DNA of 64,000 nt, taken from positions 248,001 to 312,000 of the forward strand of contig CBDFKY010000022.1 of assembly GCA_965248995.1 (NCBI GenBank), given 5' to 3'. The notes under the pieces are model-generated. The model saw nothing but the letters and a program-made list of their open reading frames with translations, did not search any database and was not told the origin of the DNA. Position 1 is the stretch's first letter, and each line of letters opens with the position of its first letter. Below are positions 59,231 through 64,000 of the stretch, piece after piece. Position numbers and translations under genes: made by a program. The stretch is from CBDFKY01 sp965248995. Its GTDB lineage: Bacteria; Pseudomonadota; Alphaproteobacteria; Rickettsiales; UBA998.

Positions 59231-60448
59231 CTAAAGCCCCATCTCAGAGAGCACTTTTCCGGGATCCATCTGCAGGAAATGCTTGATATTGCGTACCGCC
59301 TGGCGCAGACGCTGGCGGTTTTCCACCAGGGCGATGCGCACGTGGCTGTCCCCGTATTCCCCGAAACCGATCCCCGGCGCCACTGCCACTTCCGCATGTT
59401 TGAGCATTCCTTGCGAAAACGCCAGTGACCCGGCGCGGCGGTACGCTTCCGGCAGTTCCGCCCAGATGAACATGCTCGCATCCGGCGGGGTCACGTTCCA
59501 ACCGGCCTGATGCAGTCCGTCCACCAGGATATCCCGCCGTTCCTTATACATCTGCCGCAGTTCCTCCACGCAGTCCTGCGGTCCGTTGATGGCCGCCGCC
59601 GCCGCCACCTGGATCGGGGTGAACGCGCCATAATCCAGGTAGGATTTGATGCGGGTCAACGCACCGATAAGTGTCTGGTTGCCTGCCGCGAAGCCGACCC
59701 GCCATCCTGCCATTGAATAGGTCTTGCTCATCGAGGTGAACTCGATGGCGATATCCATCGCCCCTTTTACCTGCAGAATGGAAGGAGGAGGGTTATCTCC
59801 GAAATAAATTTCACAGTAGGCGAGATCCGAGAGCACCCAGATGCCATGATGACGGCAAATATCCACCACCCGCTCGTAAAATGCCAGATCCACAACTTCC
59901 GCCGTGGGATTGCAGGGATAATTGAGGATCAGCGCAGTAGGCTTCGGCTGGCAGTGCTGGATGGCCCGGTCCAGATGTTCCAGCAGGTCGCGCTGGGTGG
60001 CTTTCGGCAGATGCCACACCGAAGCGCCGGCGATGAGCGAGCCATAAGGATGAATCGGGTAACTGGGATTCGGCACCATCACCACGTCACCGGGACCGGT
60101 AATCGCGGAGAGCAGGTTCGCCAGCCCTTCCTTGGAACCGATGGTGACCACCACTTCCTTGTTGGGATCCAGTTCCACCCCGAAACGCCGCTGGTAATAT
60201 CTCGCCTGCGCCTGCCGCAGCCCCTTGATGCCTTTGGACATCGAATATCCGTGCGCCCGCGGGTTCAGTACCGCTTCACGCAGTTTCTCCACGATATGCG
60301 GAGCGACCGGCGTATCGGGATTCCCCATGCCGAGATCGATGATATCCTTGCCCGCGGCGCGGTCCCGCGCTTTCTGTTCGTTGACCACCGCGAACACATA
60401 AGGCGGCAGGCGTTTGATCCGGTAAAACTGGCTTTCAGGCGCACTCAT
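59231..60448 (-). CDS. AlaC/DapL-type class I aminotransferase
   Basis: PLP enzyme of fold type I, 405 residues. IDLGMGNPDTPVAPHIVEKL, NPSYPIHPYGSLIAGA, LNYPCNPTAEV, VLSDLAYCEIYF and the PLP lysine SMSKTYSMAGWRVGF are intact, and a C-terminal Arg (SHVRIAL) binds the carboxylate. The group includes AlaC (alanine/2-oxoglutarate) and LL-diaminopimelate aminotransferase; the sequence does not decide. In an operon with hom and glpX, which supports a role in aspartate-family metabolism. Confidence 0.9.
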   Translation of the reverse strand: MSAPESQFYRIKRLPPYVFAVVNEQKARDRAAGKDIIDLGMGNPDTPVAPHIVEKLREAVLNPRAHGYSMSKGIKGLRQAQARYYQRRFGVELDPNKEVVVTIGSKEGLANLLSAITGPGDVVMVPNPSYPIHPYGSLIAGASVWHLPKATQRDLLEHLDRAIQHCQPKPTALILNYPCNPTAEVVDLAFYERVVDICRHHGIWVLSDLAYCEIYFGDNPPPSILQVKGAMDIAIEFTSMSKTYSMAGWRVGFAAGNQTLIGALTRIKSYLDYGAFTPIQVAAAAAINGPQDCVEELRQMYKERRDILVDGLHQAGWNVTPPDASMFIWAELPEAYRRAGSLAFSQGMLKHAEVAVAPGIGFGEYGDSHVRIALVENRQRLRQAVRNIKHFLQMDPGKVLSEMGL

Positions 60449-60457
60449 GCAGGAACA

Positions 60458-61648
60458 TCATTCATTCAATGATCGTGCGCTTAACCCCGTATGTGCCCGC
60501 AGACGGCTGTAACGGGAGGGCGGAATTTCCCGTAAATGAGAAGATGCCGTATTCGGTGCGATCAGATGAATAGGCTCGGCCTGCGACACGAAAGGCGTCG
60601 CCGCGACGGAAGCGGGGGTCGGTACCGTCACCATGGTATCCGCAGGGTTGGACGGAGGAAACGCGCCGGGCATGGGCGGAGCGACGGGTGTCGGCGCCAG
60701 CGCATTGACAGCGGGTTCCTGAGCTGGAACGGAGGGAGCGAAAACAGGTGCGGGCGGCGGCGGTGACACGGGGATCATGGCGTCGCCTGAAAGAGCGGAT
60801 GAGGGCGGTGTCCGCGGTAACGGCGCCGGCGGCTCAATCGGCGTCATCGTGGCCATAGGTGAGGGAGCCGGTGCCGCTGCGATGGCAGGGGGCGTGCTTT
60901 CCGTAGCCTGATCGAGCGGCATGTCGCTCAGCACCGCTTCCTGCGGCGCAGGTGAAACGCCGGGGGCAGGAGTCGCAACCGGTTGCGTGGTGATGTCCAG
61001 AGGCTGCTTCGTCAGGTCCACGGAAGGAGGGGGGGCGGGATTCGCCGCCTCGAACGCCGCGGCTTTCTGTTTGGCCGAATCGAAATTCTTTTGCAACCCG
61101 GGAGAGGCTTTTTGCGGCACGCCCTGCAACGCCGGAAATTCCGTCGCTTGTGCGCTCGGCATAACGGCGGGGTTTTCCGTTGCGGGTATGGCCTGATTAC
61201 CGGTGACGCCGGACGCGGTTACGGGTGCCGCTGGATTTACCGCGGCAGGCGGCAGATCGGCTGCCGCTACCTTGGACTGTTGCTGCTCATAATAATAAAG
61301 CGGAGAAGGCTCCGGTGCGCCGGAAACCGCGCCACCTGCCTGTGCTGTTGGCGCCATGTTGCCGGCAGCCGCAGGTCCGGAGGCCGGTGCTGCGCGGTCG
61401 GCCTGCATCGCCGCGGCGGCGGCATCCGGTGCGATCTGTTGCGCTTCGTTGCCTGCCGCCTGGTCCGCGTTCATTTTGTTGACTTCCGGCGTATAGCGCG
61501 ACCCGCCGGGATTCAATATCGGTGCATGCTTCGCGCCGCTGACGAAATTATACCGGGGAGGCTGATGTTCGAACGCGCCCAGACACCCGGAAAGTCCGAA
61601 AGCCAGAAAGGCGCAGTAAGAGTAACGCAACGGGTGACGCAGTATCAT
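60458..61648 (-). CDS. Pro/Ala-rich lipoprotein
   Basis: 396 residues. Signal peptide and lipobox at RYSYCAFLAFGLSGC (Cys22), so it is an exported lipoprotein. The remainder is low complexity: Pro/Ala-rich linkers (~60-370), with a few more regular segments (YNFVSGAKHAPILNPGGSRYTPEVNKMNADQAA near the start, HLIAPNTASSHLREIPPSRYSRLRAHTG near the end). It could span the periplasm. Not recognised. It precedes the aminotransferase gene by 10 bases on the same strand. Confidence 0.75.
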   Translation of the reverse strand: MILRHPLRYSYCAFLAFGLSGCLGAFEHQPPRYNFVSGAKHAPILNPGGSRYTPEVNKMNADQAAGNEAQQIAPDAAAAAMQADRAAPASGPAAAGNMAPTAQAGGAVSGAPEPSPLYYYEQQQSKVAAADLPPAAVNPAAPVTASGVTGNQAIPATENPAVMPSAQATEFPALQGVPQKASPGLQKNFDSAKQKAAAFEAANPAPPPSVDLTKQPLDITTQPVATPAPGVSPAPQEAVLSDMPLDQATESTPPAIAAAPAPSPMATMTPIEPPAPLPRTPPSSALSGDAMIPVSPPPPAPVFAPSVPAQEPAVNALAPTPVAPPMPGAFPPSNPADTMVTVPTPASVAATPFVSQAEPIHLIAPNTASSHLREIPPSRYSRLRAHTGLSARSLNE

Positions 61649-61745
61649 AAAACCTTACCGGTAAGCAATAATATGGATCGATGGATGCACAACCTAACGC
61701 CTAAAACCCATGATGCGCAACCTTAAAATACATTCTGCGCATGAC

Positions 61746-64000
61746 TTAAGCCCGGCGATGGTAATCCTGCAGCCGTTCCACTTCCAGCCCCTCATGCCGG
61801 CGGATATGATACAGCGCGCTGATCAGGGCACGGGTACCGGAAATCGTCGTGCAATAGGGAATATTCTGCGTGATGGAGGTCTGCCGGATCGATGCGCTGT
61901 CCTTGATGGAACTCGCCCCTTCCGACGTGTTGATCAGGAACTGCACTTTCCCGTCTTTCAGATGATCGACGATATGCGGCCTTCCCTGGCGCACCTTATT
62001 GACCACTTCCGCCGCGATGCCGTGCTCGCTTAAAAACTCCTGCGTGCCTTTCGTGGCGATGATGGAAAAGCCGAGCTCCCCGAGGGAACGGCAGATTTCA
62101 AGGGCGGCGGGTTTGTCGCTGTCCTTGACCGAGATGAACACGCTGCCGGAAGCGGGGAGTTTGCTGCCGGTCGCTAGGTATGCCTTGGCGAAGGCGCGGG
62201 CGAAATCACGGTCGATCCCCATCACCTCGCCGGTGGACTTCATTTCCGGCCCCAGGATGACATCGACGCCGGGAAAACGCTTGAACGGCAGCACCACTTC
62301 CTTGACGGCGACATGGCTGTGCGCCCCTTTAAGGTACTTTTCCTGATCGGGAAGGTCCAGCTCCTCCAGCTTTTCCCCCGCCATCAGCCGGGCCGCATAT
62401 TTGGCGATGGGCAGACCCGCCGCCTTCGCCACGAACGGCACGGTACGACTGGCGCGCGGGTTGACTTCCAGGATGAAAATCTCGCCGTCTTTGATGGCGA
62501 ACTGGATGTTGATCAGCCCCACCACATGCAGCGCGGTGGCCAGTATCACGGTCTGGCGGATCAGTTCATCGATGATATGCGGCATCAGTGTCTGCGAAGG
62601 AATGGAACAAGCGGAATCCCCCGAATGGATGCCAGCCTCCTCGATATGTTCCATAATGCCCGCCACGAACACGTTCACCCCGTCGGACAGTGCGTCCACG
62701 TCGATTTCCACGGCGTCCCGCAGGAAGGAATCAACCAGGATAGGATTATTCTTGAATTCCCGCAGCACATCTCGCAGGTAGATTTTCAGCGACGCGGCGT
62801 CATAAATGATCGCCATGGCCCGCCCGCCCAGCACGTAGGAAGGCCGTACCACCACGGGGTAGCCGATCGCTTCCGCCTCAACGCTCACTTCCTCTTCGCT
62901 ATGGCAGATCCGGTTCGCGGGCTGCTTGAGGTTCAGGCGATGCAGCAGTTTCTGGAAACGCTCCCGGTCTTCCGCCAGATCAATGGCATCGGGTGACGTG
63001 CCGATGATCGGGATGCCCGCTTTCTCCAGCGCGTCCGCCAGCTTGAGCGGTGTCTGGCCGCCGAACTGCACGATCACGCCTTTCACATGCCCGTTGCTCT
63101 GTTCCTTGCGGATCAGGTGAATCACGTCTTCCGCCGTCAGCGGTTCGAAATACAGCCGGTCGGACGTATCGTAATCCGTGGAAACCGTCTCCGGGTTACA
63201 GTTGACCATGATGGTTTCATAACCTGCATCCCGCAGCGCATACGCAGCATGGACGCAGCAGTAATCGAACTCGATGCCCTGACCGATCCGGTTGGGACCG
63301 CCGCCCAGGATGATGATCTTTTCGCGGTCCGTCGGTTGCGATTCACATGCCTGCGCACCCTCTTCATAGGTGCCGTACATATAAGGTGTGAGAGCCTCGA
63401 ATTCTCCGGCGCAGGTGTCGATACGCTTATAGACCGGAAGCACGCCCAATGTTTCACGTGAAACATGGATTTCCCGCTCGCTGCGGCCCGTCAATTCGGC
63501 GAGGCGCGCATCGGAAAAGCCATGCCGTTTCACGTGGAACCATCCGGCTCTGTCTTCCGGCAATCCCTCCGTTTTCAACGCCTGTTCCATATGAATGATG
63601 ATCTCGATCTGGCGCAGGAACCAGGGATCATATTTGGCGAGGGCGTGAATTTCCTCTACGCTGAGACCATGCCGCAGCGCGTCCCCCACTACCAGCAGGC
63701 GATCGGCGGTCGGGCGGGCCAGGCGCGAACGGATTTCTTCCATATCGCCGGATTCGACCACTTCATTCAATCCGGTAAGGCCGGTCTCCAGCGAACGCAG
63801 CGCTTTCTGCAGGGATTCGGTGAAATTACGCCCCATACTCATCGCTTCGCCGACCGATTTCATGGAGGTGGTCAGCGTCGCGTCCGCATCGGGGAATTTT
63901 TCGAAGGTGAAGCGCGGAATCTTGGTGACGATGTAATCGATGGTCGGCTCAAACGCGGCAGGCGTCGCACCGGTAATATCATTGGTGATCTCGTCCAGCG
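61746..64000 (-). CDS. carB: Carbamoyl-phosphate synthase large subunit, C-terminal two thirds
   Basis: Makes carbamoyl phosphate from glutamine-derived ammonia, bicarbonate and ATP for arginine and pyrimidines. The frame is open to the right edge; ~750 of ~1080 residues are seen. FEKFPDADATLTTSMKSVGEAMSMGRNFTESLQKALRSLE ends the first ATP-grasp half. The oligomerisation domain follows, then the second ATP-grasp (KIIILGGGPNRIGQGIEFDYCCVHAAYAL, VVRPSYVLGGRAM, ILVDSFLRDAVEIDVDA, EVNPRASRT) and the MGS allosteric domain (ICRSLGELGFSIIATKGTQEF). A parS sequence lies within it at 63450. Confidence 0.97.
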   Translation of the reverse strand, partial: LDEITNDITGATPAAFEPTIDYIVTKIPRFTFEKFPDADATLTTSMKSVGEAMSMGRNFTESLQKALRSLETGLTGLNEVVESGDMEEIRSRLARPTADRLLVVGDALRHGLSVEEIHALAKYDPWFLRQIEIIIHMEQALKTEGLPEDRAGWFHVKRHGFSDARLAELTGRSEREIHVSRETLGVLPVYKRIDTCAGEFEALTPYMYGTYEEGAQACESQPTDREKIIILGGGPNRIGQGIEFDYCCVHAAYALRDAGYETIMVNCNPETVSTDYDTSDRLYFEPLTAEDVIHLIRKEQSNGHVKGVIVQFGGQTPLKLADALEKAGIPIIGTSPDAIDLAEDRERFQKLLHRLNLKQPANRICHSEEEVSVEAEAIGYPVVVRPSYVLGGRAMAIIYDAASLKIYLRDVLREFKNNPILVDSFLRDAVEIDVDALSDGVNVFVAGIMEHIEEAGIHSGDSACSIPSQTLMPHIIDELIRQTVILATALHVVGLINIQFAIKDGEIFILEVNPRASRTVPFVAKAAGLPIAKYAARLMAGEKLEELDLPDQEKYLKGAHSHVAVKEVVLPFKRFPGVDVILGPEMKSTGEVMGIDRDFARAFAKAYLATGSKLPASGSVFISVKDSDKPAALEICRSLGELGFSIIATKGTQEFLSEHGIAAEVVNKVRQGRPHIVDHLKDGKVQFLINTSEGASSIKDSASIRQTSITQNIPYCTTISGTRALISALYHIRRHEGLEVERLQDYHRRA
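63450..63465. promoter_or_regulatory. parS (ParB-binding site)
   Basis: TGTTTCACGTGAAACA is a perfect 16-bp palindrome identical to the canonical chromosomal parS. It lies within carB codons for IHVSRETLG. ParB-type segregation proteins bind such sites, normally near the replication origin. Confidence 0.85.
63526..63541. promoter_or_regulatory. parS-like site
   Basis: CGTTTCACGTGGAACC matches parS at 13 of 16 positions, centred 76 bp from the perfect site. It could be a secondary ParB contact or chance (codons for WFHVKR). Confidence 0.4.

Overview
The window is chromosomal DNA of an alphaproteobacterium whose order I cannot fix. Evidence: a Rickettsia-type 17 kDa surface antigen, a class II fructose-bisphosphatase behind hom and an AlaC/DapL-type aminotransferase, ParC/ParE, IlvN and TrmFO of alphaproteobacterial type, and a heat-shock promoter of RpoH type before groESL. 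Core genes are moderately GC-rich and tightly packed. A canonical ParB-binding parS sequence inside carB (63450) suggests that the right end lies in the origin-proximal part of the chromosome.

Bases 1-40250 are mostly core and housekeeping. In order: the end of surA; a tiny secreted Cys protein; gmk; two uncharacterised genes (2240 and 3847) that share Zur-like 15-bp operators; parC and a VirB6/TrbL-like gene; a GT2 glycosyltransferase; aat overlapping ppx; a Gld-type ABC operon (ATPase, permease, GldG-like, DUF4340) ending in ppx; fabI, 17 kDa antigen, panD; glyS without glyQ; groESL; an operon of ABC ATPase, squalene/phytoene synthase-like gene and ilvN; a type IV pilus/type II secretion inner-membrane operon (PilB, PilC, a GspL-like PilM/PilN fusion, PilO, a periplasmic Pro/Ala-rich protein); a methyltransferase-like gene and 2OG oxygenase; ychF, secreted msrA, DUF4142, doxX; a large acidic protein; and a MurG-like glycosyltransferase.

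Bases ~40260-50510 form an AT-richer genomic island. It is bordered by a tRNA-Gly(TCC) gene with a truncated tyrosine recombinase beside it. The island holds a decayed mazEF pair, a 999-residue RTX/FrpC-like secreted protein, and two upstream partial copies of that gene alternating with small membrane-protein genes. The copies share a constant middle, while the membrane protein and the RTX N-terminus vary together, which looks like a cassette array. One membrane gene is split by a 2.0-kb IS1595-family transposon with passenger genes, 23-bp perfect ends and 8-bp target duplications. The oldest copy is cut by an IS630 element, itself interrupted by small paired-palindrome elements and an IS5-type element.

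Those paired palindromes are, to my eye, the most novel thing here. Each is two hairpins, both bounded by TATAG...CTATA, joined by an 11-nt spacer of related sequence. Four copies are seen (9622, 48669, 48970 partial, 56469) in two stem families. At two of them, removing the element plus one TA exactly restores a broken reading frame, so they move into TA targets like MITEs of the IS630/mariner type.

Bases 50500-64000 return to core genes: trmFO, yqgE, parE, a 145-bp imperfect palindrome, a PEBP-family protein, a PD-(D/E)XK nuclease-like gene truncated by one element, glpX, hom, an aminotransferase, a Pro/Ala-rich lipoprotein, and the C-terminal two thirds of carB.
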